64,000 nucleotides of DNA from Odontocerum albicorne. Its lineage: Eukaryota; Arthropoda; Insecta; Trichoptera; Odontoceridae. Under the pieces are notes generated by a model, which saw nothing but the letters and a program-made list of their open reading frames with translations, ran no database searches and was not told the DNA's origin. Positions 1-12,294 of this stretch are shown in pieces. The stretch is from positions 22,523,847 through 22,587,846 of the forward strand of contig OX463859.1 of NCBI GenBank assembly GCA_949825065.1, read 5' to 3'. Both the position numbers and the translations under genes were made by a program. Position 1 is the first letter of the stretch. The number at the start of each line of letters is the position of its first letter.

Positions 1-2248
1 AAGAAATTAGAAAAATAAGGGAACACCACACATAAAAAACTTCGCGTGCTAGGAAAAATTACGATTTACCATATTTAAATATTTATTAGTTTCTTCTGAT
101 CCGTATGTAAGTCTTATTAAAAAAATACCCAAAAAAGTTCAACACGTGTATGAAAGTGATTTCCTAATGCTATTAAAAAAAACTTATTTTTGTATATTGT
201 TTTCATAATTATATGTATAAAGTTTTTAACGTTTCTAAATTTGTCTTATTCTCAATGTATTTGATTAAATTAAAAACCTTTTATTAAACTTAAAACCATT
301 TGTTTATATTTCCTAGCCTCTAGTTATTAAAATGTAGCATAATTAATGTCAAATTATATGAAAAATAATTTTCTCCCTCTAGATTGGTCAATCCGAACAC
401 TGTGCGGCAGCCCGAAAAAGATCCCCAACCCTCCTTATACCAGTCCAATCACGTATATTGCGAAGCCAGGAGATTTGCCTCCTGCCAACATCTCTTCGAC
501 CTCAACTTAAGCTCAAATTGTTGGATGAAGGATACATTGGTATGCCACGCCTTTCAAGGTATTCTCAAAACACCGCATCTTGAAGGCATCTGCCTTTTTT
601 CTTATTAGAAAAAAATGTAGGTCATGGAATGCATTAACCTTTTTTGGTTGCTATTGAAACGTTTCAATTCTTTCATATTTGCTGTTGTTTTCCATTATTT
701 AGTTTTCCTCAAAGAAAAATATTTAAAAAAAACTCATGACGTTTTCTTTCAAATAGTTTTTTTTTATGAAAAAAAAAACGAGACAACTTAGTGAAACTTG
801 TATTTGATGTAATACTTTTTATAAATCAAGGTTTTTTTTTATTTTACCATAAAAAAATGCGAGATAAAATTACCTCTTCAAGAATATACAAAAATCTTCA
901 GATAAGGCTTTTGATATTTAACAGCTCTTTTCAAAACGGAACTCTATGCTTCAAAAGATTTTCAGTCACTTATCTAAAAAGGTTTTATTTCGCATAAACT
1001 TGATATCCTTCCTTCCCACAAGTTACATTTTTTGTCAGTTATTTAAGGTGATTATACGTGTTTGCATATACTCGTAAATAGTTTCCTTGTTTATTCTTTT
1101 ATTATTCATTTTACTGAAGTTTACTTTTTGGAGATTTTTCTTCCTCTGAAATCAAACCTCTGGTCTGTTTATCTTCAGTAATGTTTCTCTTAAGATGTTT
1201 ACTATCAGCTATTTTTCCATATTTTTGGAAGTCTTCCTGGGAAATTGCGGATATTTTATGCATTTCCACGTAAGGAACCCTTGTGATATTATTTTTCTAC
1301 GTAACCTCGTTATTGTTTTTTGCGGTTTCTAACCCAATATACTATATCTTCTACTTCACATATTTCTAGAATATAAAAATTATTGTGACGTAAAAAGTTT
1401 ATTTTTTATTATTTTATACAAAAAACAATTTATCAATGTTTCTCTATAACGTTACTTATAAATATAACTGATTTTTTTTATTAGGAAGGAATCTTTCAAA
1501 CCAATTAATTGATCAAAACAAAAGCGATCATTCGACTTATTATTAATTTTAACTTTGACAATTACCGAGTATAATTGAACGTTTAGCACTGTGCGTGTCG
1601 GCTCTATAACTCGATGTCAACTTACGTATTCCACGTTGAATTTCGCGATGTTGATATCAGGAGAAATTTTGCTAGCAAACATTACGTGTTCGCAGGTAAT
1701 TATTATCAGCTGTTAATGTACTCGTACACTCACGCACCAACAGTGAAATCAGACTTATGTTAAACACTCGATTGAGTACTGAGTCTTCAATTTACGTCTA
1801 AAACTGCTGAAAACCCCATGTTATTTTCATGATGCTCTTTTATAACTATGTCAGCCTTTTGGCAGTCATGTCAGATTCTTTAGTTGGATGTCTATTTTAT
1901 CCAGCATCTTAAGATAAAGAGCCTCCATTCTTCATTCAATCATCCGCTTTAACATAAAGCTTAAAAATCAATAATACAGTTTTCTGATAATATTTAAGAA
2001 TTAGAATAACACACACAAGTCAAATAGATATTTCTTTTGATAAAGTGTTTATAATTATAGTTACAAAATTTACCAAATCAAGATATTTGACCAATATTGC
2101 TTAAACAACTTAACAACGAACATTTTAAGAATACTTATTTTCATAAAATACTTGAAATCATCGTCCAAATGTATTCTTGTTTAAGTTTCCTCTCCTTTTC
2201 AATGGCTAGTGATAATCTTGGTTATCATGACCTGGGAGTTTATTGTTA
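1..2248. other. Gene-free AT-rich stretch
   Basis: No coding region or element can be supported. A short segment near 395-450 resembles the reverse complement of the LINE R 3' coding end seen at 42.66-42.72 kb (shared word for the gatcttt-cgggctgccg part), so it may be a scrap of that LINE on the minus strand. A slightly less AT-rich patch lies at 1560-1760 without recognisable content. Confidence 0.5.
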
Positions 2249-2412
2249 AGTGGCAATCTCTTCCAATGAATCAGCCAGTTAGTATATTACTATACCACAA
2301 GCCTTAAATGAAAACCAGACTCGAACTCTTTTTAAAATATCTTGGTGCAAATGAAAATCAAACTCCTAGACCCTGGTCTGGAAGGCAGGATTCATAACCG
2401 GACCACGTTGGT
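2249..2412 (-). repeat. SINE A relic (tRNA-derived)
   Basis: Read on the minus strand it follows the same order as the better copy at 44715-44886: a degenerate tRNA-like head, then a T/A run, then a tail with the words for tggttttcacttaaggc and ggaagagattgccac. The B box is eroded. Old, diverged copy. Confidence 0.5.
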
Positions 2413-2504
2413 AGACTGTTTTATTTTTCTTAAGTACTTAAAGCAAAATAATAAAAAATGTTTATAATGTAGGAAATGTGTTATTTATGCGTTAATTATT
2501 AAAT

Positions 2505-2640
2505 GAGCCGAACGAATGGTGTTATAATGCGTGCACTTAGAAGAACATATGGGGGAACGATGTATGACAAAAGAGGGAACGAATAAGTCAATTAAATAAG
2601 CAGAATGAAGAAAAGTGCTATGATGTAGTCTGGATTTGCA
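2505..2640 (+). pseudogene. LINE R (RTE-type) scrap
   Basis: The word gcgtgcacttagaagaacat matches the corresponding segment of the longer LINE R relic at 48330-48370, and the downstream purine-rich stretch is also similar. No reading frame survives. Could be chance similarity. Confidence 0.35.
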
Positions 2641-3529
2641 AAAATTAGTGATGACTTTTTAATGTGATATGTTTGAGCGCCCTTGAGGAGAATTGGCTCT
2701 TTAATAAATTACCCATTTACTGTTTATATTACGAGTACTAACAAAACAAATAACATAATAGTGTTTCCGGGATATTGTTCACTCGAGGGGAAGTCTGGAT
2801 CTTTGAATATAATGAAAGTTATTTAAAAAAAACTAATTTTAGGAGGAAGAAAAGCCGAAGCAGCGTGAGAAGACTTATGGATATTAAGGAAGGAAAATTT
2901 TTACATCATATTAGAAAATTGAGACACTTCCCTACATACAAAATGCCAAGTTGATATGCATGTGCGTAATCTGATACTTTATGCTCTGAATTCCATTTTA
3001 AGTGAAATTATATATTCAAAATATATGTTCAAGAACATTTAACGCTTAACTAACATCATATAAGAAATGTAAATTATCTCAGTCTTTTTAAATGATTTAT
3101 CAAAAATATGAAACGATACTCATAAAATGATTTATAAGAATGATCAAATCAACATACCCATAATAAAAAAAATAATAATCGACATAGCTATTATAACTAA
3201 GGGAAATTAAGTATTTAAGCATCCAATAAGCAAGAGAAAAACTCTGATCATTATAATTTATAAGTCGTAACAAAATAAAAAATAATTGTTTGTAACGATG
3301 CGTTTATAATGACGCTATCCGGAGACAGCCTGTATAATTCAATGAATCAAGGCTGAACTCAACCATGACTTGATTGTTTCGTAAAGCTGCGTTAACACTG
3401 TTTCAAATTTAAGTTAAAATTCATACATAAAAATAAAAATAATACTTAAAGGACAATTATAGCATCGTTTAGAGATCACACCCTCCTCAAGGGGGCTTAT
3501 TGCATTTTTTTGCTTGAGTTGTTTTTATG
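2641..3529. other. Gene-free stretch
   Basis: No gene seen. Around 3461-3500 there is a fragment resembling repeats at 43.48-43.55 kb and 46.89-46.96 kb that share the idea of a 'gcgccgtttagagagcac' word, which suggests a low-copy dispersed repeat of unknown type. Confidence 0.4.
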
Positions 3530-3912
3530 CGAATTTATTATTTGTTCTATCTATAATGGGTGTTTGAGACTACATCAACATTTGCATTTAGTTTTCCTTA
3601 TAATATGTTATTATTTGTGCTACCTATAATGGTGCTTGTGACTATAGGAACATTCGCATTTAGTTTTCCTCATAATACGTTATTTTTTGTGCTATCTATA
3701 ATAGGTGTTTGAGACTATATGAACATTCGCATTTAGTTTTTTTCATAATACGTTATTTTTTGTGCTATCTATAATAGGTGTTTGAGACTATAGGAACATT
3801 CGCATTTAGTTTTCCTCATAATATGTTATTTTTTGTGCTATCTTTAATAGGTGTTTGAGACTATATGAACATTCGCATTTAGTTTTCCTTATAATATGTT
3901 ATTTTTTGTGGG
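3530..3912. repeat. Tandem array, 73-bp unit, about 5 copies
   Basis: The word gcatttagtttt recurs at 3584, 3656, 3729, 3802 and 3875, giving steps of 72, 73, 73 and 73 bases. Units differ by scattered substitutions. The array starts near 3530 and breaks off near 3912. No coding potential. Confidence 0.9.
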
Positions 3913-4529
3913 ACATGAACTGATATTTATTCATGTTACTTTAACCACGCTCAATTATTATATTATTCCAGCCACTGGGTAGAATAATGCAACGCTAAAT
4001 AAGCATTAATTTCAAAAAAGATTTGAACAAATGTCAAAAAATAATACTTATTGTACAAAAAAAGCAGTAAGAATTTTTTTTTTAAATAAAATCTGAAAAA
4101 CAACACTGATGCACGTACTTAGGTCCAAAAGTTTCCGACCCAAAGATATAAAAAAAATGATGATGTAAGTATGTATTATATAAAAATATTCTTTAATAAA
4201 GTGGATCTGTAATTGAATATTATAAGGTTCTGAAACCTTTGTAGTATAAATTATTTTGTCCCAAATGCTTATCAAAAGTAATTTTCATATACTATCCACT
4301 TCCTCTAAAGCTACGCCATTTATTACGAGAATGAATTGGCTATTTTCACAACTTTTGACTCGACTTCCCTCTTTCAAATAGTTGCTTTTCTCAATATTTA
4401 ATTTTAATTAATGTACACACAAAGCTTATGGTTTTGTTTTTTCAAGACTTTTATTTTGCTCGTCAACAACAGTATTTAAGTAATATCTTTAATGTATTTA
4501 ACTGAAACGTAGACGTGAAAAAATATTGA
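3913..4529. other. Gene-free stretch
   Basis: AT-rich, with homopolymer runs and no element I recognise. The short open frames here have no protein-like composition. Confidence 0.5.
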
Positions 4530-4755
4530 AAAGAGACAAATAAATGCTGTAAAATGCATGCGCTTAAAAGAACACACGGAATGGCAGTATAATATTGAAG
4601 CTTTAAGAGATGAATGTGAACTTAAGGCTTATGTAATGTAAGATGAAGAAGAGCACAATGAGATGGTTTTCGCACGTGAAATGAATGAATGAAGGATGAC
4701 TAACACAATAAACAGTGCAAATATGCGTGGAAGACGTGGTAGAAGGAGATCAGAT
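4530..4755 (+). pseudogene. LINE R (RTE-type) 3' coding relic
   Basis: Parts of the reading GRLTKQIYRA-like segment can be followed (atgaatgaaggatgactaac; then gtggaagacgtggtagaagg, a degenerate G-R-R-G-R-R peptide), as in the relic at 48280-48765. It is cut off abruptly near 4755, where a LINE K 3' end begins. Confidence 0.6.
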
Positions 4756-4918
4756 GGGCATATGCTCATTTATGTGTTTATGGATTTCGTGGGGGTGGAT
4801 AGTCATTTGAATGATTTATGCGACCACGTAACTTTCTTCATTGACTTGTCTAGTTGGTTGGAAGATATTGCCGCCTGGCAATAAGTCCGCCAGATTTTAT
4901 TTGCAATAAAAGTGTTAA
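4752..4918 (+). repeat. LINE K (Jockey/CR1-type) 3' UTR, truncated
   Basis: Matches the terminal segments at 52120-52290 and 62430-62600: tatgctcatttatgtgttta, then gatagtcatttgaatgattt, then ttggttggaaga and the end caataaaagtgttaaat. Joined directly to LINE R sequence on its left, so either a 5'-truncated insertion or a chimeric retrocopy. Confidence 0.8.
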
Positions 4919-5518
4919 ATACACAAAAAAATATGTTTCTTGGAAATAATTTATCACAAGCAATAAACCCTGCCGTAGCCTTGGCATTTAGTGACATCTC
5001 GAGTTCTCTAAAGTGCAAATCAATACTTGTGGCTTTCTGAAATTACTACTTCAGCACGTTTCACAGAGAGTCGTTGCAACCCTATTACGGTTTATATCCA
5101 TGGCCTTATTGGTAAGACGACTTACTGAATTTACAAAGATACTTCTGTCCAGTGATTTGGGGCTCGATTTCTGATGGTCCACGAAAACAATATAAAGAAA
5201 ATAAAAAGGCATTAATATATGTTATAACACCAGAAATCTTAAATAAATATATGCAAATTTTTGATGCATATTTTCAAATTACACAAACTATTATTTTTAT
5301 TAACTTATTAAACTTCCGCAACCTTAACAAAACAATAAAAAATGAAAAGAGGAATCAAATATACATGAGAATATATCACATTGCAAAAACGAAAATCTAC
5401 AATGAAACTAGAAAAAATCTTAACTTGAACATATAATCAAAACAGAAAAAGAATTACGCACAAAACAGAAAATAAACGTGACAAAAGTACACCATAAATA
5501 AAAATTACAAGTATAATT
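4919..5518. other. Gene-free stretch
   Basis: No supported feature. The open frame at 5152-5436 is rich in Lys/Asn/Ile codons as expected from AT-rich noncoding DNA and resembles no family I know. Confidence 0.5.
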
Positions 5519-5533
5519 AACAATTAAAAACTG

Positions 5534-5640
5534 TTGTAATTTATTTTTATCAAACACTGTTTATTCCACTTTTTTGTAACTTACAAAAATAAATTGCAAT
5601 GTCTTTAAACCTCCACAACGTTAATGCCTTAACTATAAAC
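5534..5640 (+). mobile_element. Palindromic PLE-derived unit P, deleted copy
   Basis: A short left arm (ttgtaatttatttttatcaa...) faces a right arm that carries the long terminal segment ending gccttaactataaa. The central part with the CTGATGA word is deleted. Flanked on both sides by the perfect 15-bp direct repeat aacaattaaaaactg (5519-5533 and 5641-5655), a target-site duplication, so this is one insertion event. Confidence 0.85.
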
Positions 5641-5655
5641 AACAATTAAAAACTG

Positions 5656-6394
5656 CTTTAAATTTTTCAAGAATCGTTGTAAAGAAAAATAAAAAAATGG
5701 TATATACATTACGAAAAGCCTTCTCCGAAGAGGAGAGGAACTTTAAAGTAGATGAGAAAAAAAAGATTACTTAGTTCAAATATACATTTTTTTTAATTCC
5801 GTGTTCGGTCGACTAAAAAGATGCTCGATGTTTCAAAAACTTTGCAACCTATGTTTTCAACGAGATGTCAAGAAAATATACAAATTAATTACATATACTA
5901 ACAGCCAAAAGCCATAAAACTTTCAACTGTAATCAATATTTTTTTCATATATTTTGGGTGTATAAAAAATATGAAAGAAAAAAACAAAAAATTGGAGCTA
6001 TATTTTCCTTGAATTCAGGAATTTCGTAATGTAAATATGCTCATAAAATGTACACATTTACTTACCAACAAGCGATTCTATGATATAAAACTCACATTTC
6101 TTTTTATCGTAATAAAATAAACAGAAATATTTCTTCGTCATCCTAACATAAGAAGGCTTTTTATTTCATGGGGTCGTTAGGGGTTATACCCTCTTAGATC
6201 AACCATCAATTCTGATCTGAGCACCATTAAACAGGGATTCTCAACCTGTGAATTGCATTGCCATGTATAATAGGAAAAGTACAGTAATTCTGTTTTTTTT
6301 AAATAACATTAAACGTATTGAGTAGTCTCTTCAAAGTAACAATACCTAAAACCATTTTAATATTTATAGTGCTCGTGTTTCAAATCAACCCTGG
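5656..6394. other. Gene-free stretch
   Basis: AT-rich DNA without recognisable genes or repeats. Confidence 0.5.
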
Positions 6395-6550
6395 ATTGAA
6401 ACAAGTTAATTAACAAGTGGATTTAACCTGTCCGGAGGTTCAAATCCCGCTGGAACTCAATTTTTTTTAAAACGGTTTCTAGTGTGGTTTTTCACTTAAA
6501 ACCTCCATAATACCTTTCTGGCTGTATGGAAGAGATTGCCATATGGCAAC
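6395..6550 (+). repeat. SINE A copy
   Basis: tRNA-like B-box word GGTTCAAATCC at 6437, followed by a T-rich bridge, then ggtttttcacttaaaacctc and ggaagagattgccatatggc, the SINE A tail order. The A-box side is eroded. Confidence 0.65.
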
Positions 6551-6604
6551 AAGGCCTCCAGGTTATACTATTACAACGAAAGTATATCACAACACAATAC
6601 TTTT

Positions 6605-6815
6605 TTTCACACTTAAGATGACGAATGGTATGGCCCTATAAGTTTCAAAGTTTTCGCCTCATCATCAGAGGATCTCAAACAAGGCTTATTTGTTGCCCTT
6701 GATAATTTGATGATCTCCTGATGGCAGGTGATTCCATGGTTTTCTTGATGATAGTCTTGTTTGAATTCCCTCAGATGATGAGATGAACATCTTGAAACCG
6801 GTAGGGTTATAACGA
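6605..6815 (+). mobile_element. Old palindromic PLE-derived copy
   Basis: Left half reads as the reverse complement (gttttcgcctcatcatcaga), the right half as forward (agatgatgagatgaacatct then tgaaaccggtagggttata). Much more diverged than other unit P copies and no target duplication could be found. Confidence 0.6.
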
Positions 6816-8399
6816 TACCTTCTATTGAAAAAAAACAGTATTTAAGATAAATTTATTAAAATATCTTGAAATTCCCAGAGTATAAACATTTTAAATATGA
6901 AAAATAAAGCTACGGATCTATTCAACTATATATTTTTAAATGTTGCAGTTCTATCATTTGAATTGAAAAAAAACTCTTTATTAAAGTTTTCCAAGAAAAG
7001 GAAAATATGTTAGCACCTTTACAAAGCCATTATCAATCATAAAAGCACTAACATCATTGAATTTTGTAAAATAAATAATCTTGAAGATATTTCTAGTCTT
7101 AAAATCTTTCAGTGCAGTATGTTCTACCCCATGGAACCAGTAACAAAGCCCTCTCAACATATGTAGACATTCCAACACAAAGAAGCAATTTTGTTTGTTT
7201 TGGGACTTACTAAAAATTCATTACAGACTTAAAAGGTTACGATGTTTCTATGTGTAAATTACAAACGTTTAAGAAAAAACAATGAAATGAGAAAATCTCT
7301 ATTTGAGATTCCTCCCTGCAACCTTATCTGCAAAGGGTATATCAGAAATGTAAATCTAAGTAGCTCTATGAATTGAACAACAGGACGCAAAACTTCTTTT
7401 AGTGACTACAATAACAATAAAAATATCCAAAAAGGTCCATATTTTTGGCCTCAAAAATAACGACAAAAGGTCAGAACTCCGGACATTTCGTTGTGAATGT
7501 GTTATACAATATATAACAAAGATACATTTAAGTATTGTTGAGGTGGAAAATTGTATACTGTAGACTATCGATTATCTAGGGTCGATTAAACGGTATATGA
7601 TAGTCTGATAATTCCCTTTTTTCGTAATATTTCGAAATATTATTTAAATGTTTTTTTTTTATAAAATGGGATTTTTTACTACCTCGGTTAATGCAACCTT
7701 TTCAAGTATTTTGTATGTATGTAAATTCTCGGATGTAAAATAACAATGTGAAATACAAACATGTATAACATCTCAAAATGTGATGAACTAAAAAAAAATC
7801 TAGATAACATCAACTATTTGATCGATCTGACTCAACAAGATAATTAATTTTTTTAAATTCAGCTTTCGGTAATAATGTACGTTACTTGAAAGGTGCTGAA
7901 AGTTGAACTTTTATAAATTGAGGGATCCAAAAAAATTAAGATTGGGGAGCTTAAGCTTAATGATTAACGTTAAACCCATTTTACGTTACTTACTATATCT
8001 CTGAATGAGTCGTTCAGCTTCGGAACAAAACCATTGACACAATTCGATAAATAATTATATTCCTATGGTCATTACATTGCTACTGGTAACATTAACTATT
8101 TTATTGATTATGTTTACTATTGGGGCCATAATGAAATTATTTTCGAGGTCACCATGTGAAAGTAACAAAGATTCGCTGAAGGTTATATGAAACACAGTAG
8201 ATAGAAAATAATCTAAAACACTTTAAGTTTTGAATAACAAAGACATGTTGCGGGATCATAATTAAAAACAAACCATAAAAGATAAAAACAAACCATAAAA
8301 GATAATGTGATTTTTACGAGCAAAAAGATCCTTTGTTAAACTCGTGCATATTAAAGAAAGTTTTTTTGACATTTTTATGAAACTGTCATTTTTATATTA
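6816..8399. other. Gene-free stretch
   Basis: Nothing recognisable apart from a two-copy direct repeat of about 21 bases around 8263-8304 (aaaacaaaccataaaagat twice). Confidence 0.5.
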
Positions 8400-8404
8400 T
8401 ACAA

Positions 8405-9000
8405 TAGTTTATGTGTTCAGGAGTGTGGACTGAGAAATGTATGGCGTCCTTGCAACCGAGTGCACCCTCGGTGGTGGTGTGTACCGGCTGGAAGACTGTT
8501 GGGGGATAAACCGGACCTATTGGTGGCTTTCTCTTGAATGTGTTTTCTTCCCTTTGTATCTATGATTACGGTATACTATATATACATATTATATTTTGCT
8601 TTCTATTTATTTTTCGATCAACCTTTTATTGTACTAACTGAAATATGTTAGTTGTATTGACTGCTTATTTACTGACAGTAATTATTTTTTCTTACATGTA
8701 CAAGTATATAGGCTGAAAAACATCAGAAATCCGCGCGGCTGGACTTGCCCTCTATTGGTGGAAGTGTATTTCAATTGGGGAGATTGTTGTTATGAAATAA
8801 GCCTAGATATTTGGATAGCTTCTCTTTAAAATGTATTTACTTCGACAGTATCTTACAAGTGATGGATAGCTTGTTCGGAGTTTCGGTCCGATGGTAGGAC
8901 ACCTTACTCCTTCATCGTGAGATTTATATGTAATTTGAGGATATATATGAGTATATGATATATGTATAGTATGTACTATGTTGCTATCAATAAACCTATA
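8405..9000 (+). repeat. LINE 3' UTR-like repeat
   Basis: Shares the words atactatg..gttgctatcaataaacct with the reverse complement of 32870-33085, and the segment 8700-8800 (ggctgaaaaacat..c, tgccct) with 10893-11060. Islands of higher GC inside AT-rich DNA and a terminal cluster of AATAAA-like signals suit the noncoding 3' end of a LINE; the clade cannot be told. Confidence 0.5.
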
Positions 9001-9635
9001 TTAATTTACTTATAGTAGTTCGCTAGCTTCCACCGCCTTTTTAACCTTCTCAAGTTTATCTTTTTTTGACAGTTACAGGAAGATGTTTGAAGCTATCCAT
9101 GAGAATTCTAAGATTCTCTCATCTCATCGCAAATCAAAGGGATAATTCACGTTCTTAATCACTTTAAATCCCTTTTTTATTACATTTCTTTATTTATCAT
9201 TCAGAGTCCAAGGTTTCAATTCATTATATCTGTTCTTGAAGTTTGTTGTCTTAGATGTAAGAAATTTGTATATTTAATGTACATTAGTATATTTTTAGCT
9301 TCAACACTCCCCGGAATAAATGAATTAAATACAAATGTGCTTCTAGCACTGTACAGAGACTAATTGTAACGTGTGTCTTCTAAGAAGTACCTTTCTGCTA
9401 CAAAGACAATTCAGTCAGATAATTCAATTTGTATTTGATAAGATTCCAAAGAGCTCAAAGGATTTAAATGATGCGCAATTTTTTAAGAATAAAAATGTCT
9501 CGACGGATACACAGATACGACGTGCGATAGTACTACAAGTAAAAGCCTCTAAATACGCGTGGGATGTTATAGTGATAAAGGAAAGCATTTGTCTTGACTT
9601 AATTTTGATATTTAATTTTTTCTCTATAAATACAT
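9001..9635. other. Gene-free stretch
   Basis: No feature supported. A long open frame on the plus strand begins at 9371, but it runs through antisense LINE R sequence further on and is not a gene. Confidence 0.5.
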
Positions 9636-9960
9636 ACATACCATCAAGCCGTAACCCTATCGTGGTATGCAGAAAAGATAGAGCAACAATATTTCCTATC
9701 GTGACACACATCTTTCCCTTTTTCTATTTCCATACACTTTCTCATTCAGCTCCTACGATTCCTGTGACTTTTTGCATTTCCTTATTTAAAAAATCATACA
9801 CTTTATCCAATTATACCATACTTTCCTTGTTCTTCCTCTACCAAACCTTCCACTCACATTTGCACCGTATATTAAACGTGTTGGTATTTCTTAATTTATT
9901 TTTTTACGTACCTAAACCATCTCATATTGGTCGTTTTTATCTTGCTAAACACATTAACCT
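9636..9960 (-). pseudogene. LINE R (RTE-type) 3' coding relic
   Basis: On the minus strand the sequence follows the plus-strand relic at 48500-48740: a GRGRTRKVWYNW-like peptide (ggtagaggaagaacaaggaa, then agtatggtataattgg), then ATGTGTGTCACGATAGGAAA and a final word with tacc-cgatagggttacggcttg. Frameshifts and stops disrupt it. This is the usual C-terminal region of RTE-like reverse transcriptase proteins. Confidence 0.7.
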
Positions 9961-10171
9961 TAAGTTCACACTCAACCCTAAACTCTTCATTCCATCTTCT
10001 GTCATATACCATATATGTAGTAACTCGTATTTTATCTGTATTGTTTTTTAATGCTTTACGAGTATATAATGATTTATTTAGAATTAATTTATTTTTAACA
10101 TTTTATATTGAATCTTGTAAAAAGTGCTTGAAATAGATCAAAAATGTTTATCAAGACCGTGCCCACATATA

Positions 10172-10710
10172 GGTTGTACCAAAACAAAGGATACACACTT
10201 TGAGTGACTTTACCAATAAATTCTGTACTTATTCAAGTTAAAATATTTATATTGAGACTCCAAATTATGAAAGATAGCTATGGATTTTTTAATTTATTAC
10301 AAGTGCTCAAATTGATGCCTATTCTGGTCAATGTACAGCTAATAACGTGGAATTTGAAATATCATGAATTATTAATTTTAGTGTTTGAGCGCATTCTCTT
10401 TGAATGGCTGCTTTCGACTTACCTTTGTTGTGATGGTGTGCCATAAACTTAACATTTGATGAGTCCCAATAAAAACAAATTGGAGTGCGGTCTGGGTAAC
10501 ACGGAGGGGGCGGGGTGTAATCAATGCAATCCATATGTTTGTCAAAATTATATCAATATAGACCTTCACATGACGGTGTTAGTGAGGAGATGCACCATGT
10601 TGCAGGAAATAATAGTCTCCACACGAATACGTGGTATGACTTAATCCTTCAGCAAGTTCAATTATGTAGTACGATGTAAAAATGTGCGTATATTTTTTGA
10701 AAAATATATA
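10172..10710 (-). pseudogene. Tc1/mariner-type transposase relic
   Basis: Minus-strand reading contains PPPCYPDRTPICFYW, a decayed form of the W-P-P-x-S-P-D-L-T-P-x-D-F-x-L-W motif around the second catalytic Asp of DDE_3 transposases, followed by a KAAIQRECAQTLK helix. The motif's key residues P-D-x-T-P remain but the D of xDF has become C. The ends resemble the terminal repeats of the related element at 25176-25725 only weakly. Non-functional fragment. Confidence 0.7.
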
Positions 10711-10892
10711 TTTTTATTTTTTTTTTGTTACAATTTGGACTATTATTTTCTTTTATATTTTTACGCTGTCACTGAATCGAGGATTATATTTATATATGGG
10801 AGTATATGCGTTAATATTTTAACAACTTTTATAAATAAAATATTCATTTTATTTGTAATTATATTAACCGCATTTATTTATTACCACTTTTT

Positions 10893-11060
10893 ATATTGAT
10901 GTATAACCTGTACAAGGCTGAAAAACATCTGGCGTCATCGCGGTTGAACGTGCCCTGTGATATACCCCGTGTAGGTGGGGGTGACTCTCGATTGACAATA
11001 TGTTTTGAGATGAGTCCAGACCGTTTGATAGCTTATCTATATGTCAATGTTTTTTGTGTA
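10893..11060 (+). repeat. LINE 3' UTR-like repeat fragment
   Basis: Segment acaaggctgaaaaacatctg with following cgcggttgaacgtgccct parallels 8700-8760. Lies among AT-rich sequence; no coding part attached. Confidence 0.45.
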
Positions 11061-11319
11061 TATTTCCAGCAATTATACATACAATATGTGGATGTGTAAT
11101 TGCTGGATATATTTTTTCATACAACATTGCAATTATAAACTCATTGTTTATTTGTGTATGGACTTTCATATGTATGGATGTCCAACAGATATTGACAATG
11201 CCCTTAATTGTAAGATATTGAATAAAACCTCTAATAGGTAGTACTACGTTCCACATTATGATACTTTTCGTATGTATACACATTTGTAATTGTATATTAT
11301 ACGATAATTTAATTATAAA

Positions 11320-11668
11320 TATACATACATGACATTACGATATGTCCCTTACGGAGTAGGCAGAAAAAAACAGATCGTCATTTCTTTCAAACAAAATACA
11401 CTACCTTTATCACTTCCACATCAATGTCCTGCACAATATTCTATAATTCAAAATTTTCTATTTACCTTCTTTTAAAATCTTGTTCCTATGATCTAACCAT
11501 ATTTTCGTCGACCTACCTCTTATACGCACACCTTGCGCTTGTAACTTGTATAGTCGCTTAATCATTCTTTCTCTTCTTATATTTAAGAAATATTAAAGCC
11601 CTTTTATCATCCTACTTCATCCATTATAAATATGTACACATTTCTGATGTCTTCGTTCCACCTTATTT
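11320..11668 (-). pseudogene. LINE R (RTE-type) 3' coding relic
   Basis: On the minus strand an order like RRSTKIWLDHR..KILKEG can be read through several stops (rc of ctaaccatattttcgtcgac and following), as in the other LINE R relics. The 3'-terminal word with ccttacggagtaggcagaaa is at 11345-11370. Confidence 0.6.
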
Positions 11669-11669
11669 C

Positions 11670-11755
11670 GTACATTAAAACTCCACATTATTTTAGTGCA
11701 CGGAGTTCCCCAGTACATTAAAACTCCACATTATTTTAGTGCACGGAGTTCCCCA
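11670..11755. repeat. Perfect 43-bp tandem duplication
   Basis: Two adjacent identical units of 43 bases starting gtacattaaaactccacatt. The identity shows the duplication is recent compared with the decayed LINE sequence that contains it. Confidence 0.95.
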
Positions 11756-12294
11756 GCATTAACCTTACTTTTGTCCAACTATACTCAAATGTTATTTCCC
11801 CTTCCATAAGTCAAGATGGACATTTACCACATTATTTTTTCAGTTAAATTTACTTGAGTCTATAAAGGAACAGTTAAAATTTTCTTTGACACGTCAACTA
11901 ATTACCCATAGTCACCACATGCCAAATATAACCACTCAAAGCACTGATCACCAGACACCCACAAGCAGAGGTTTGAAATGAGAGTCACCAGCTATAATTC
12001 CATCCATTAGGAGACCTAATGCAGTTATCAAAGTAGAGTGTCCCTTGGAGCAAGCAGGGATAATGACATTATCACTTTACCCCTTACGTTTCTTCCCATT
12101 AATGGGTATGAGCAAAATTGGCTTTCGCCATAATTTTTTTTCTTTTATGTATTTTATTTTATTTTAGACAGACCCACATATTTTCCCCTTTTTTTTATTT
12201 ATTTTTAAAGCATAAATATATTCTTACTGGTTTTACATTCAATAAATACATGTTTTATTACAATATTTATTGATTTTATTTTGGATGGATAATT
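11756..12294. other. Gene-free stretch
   Basis: No gene or element recognised. Ordinary AT-rich DNA with a moderately GC-richer part at 11.95-12.12 kb. Confidence 0.5.

Noticed and set aside
9371..10051. 226-codon open frame on the plus strand, the longest in the first 20 kb
   Set aside because: Its second half is exactly antisense to a LINE R relic, and the peptide is Phe/Ser/Ile/Leu-rich as expected from purine-rich LINE DNA read backwards.
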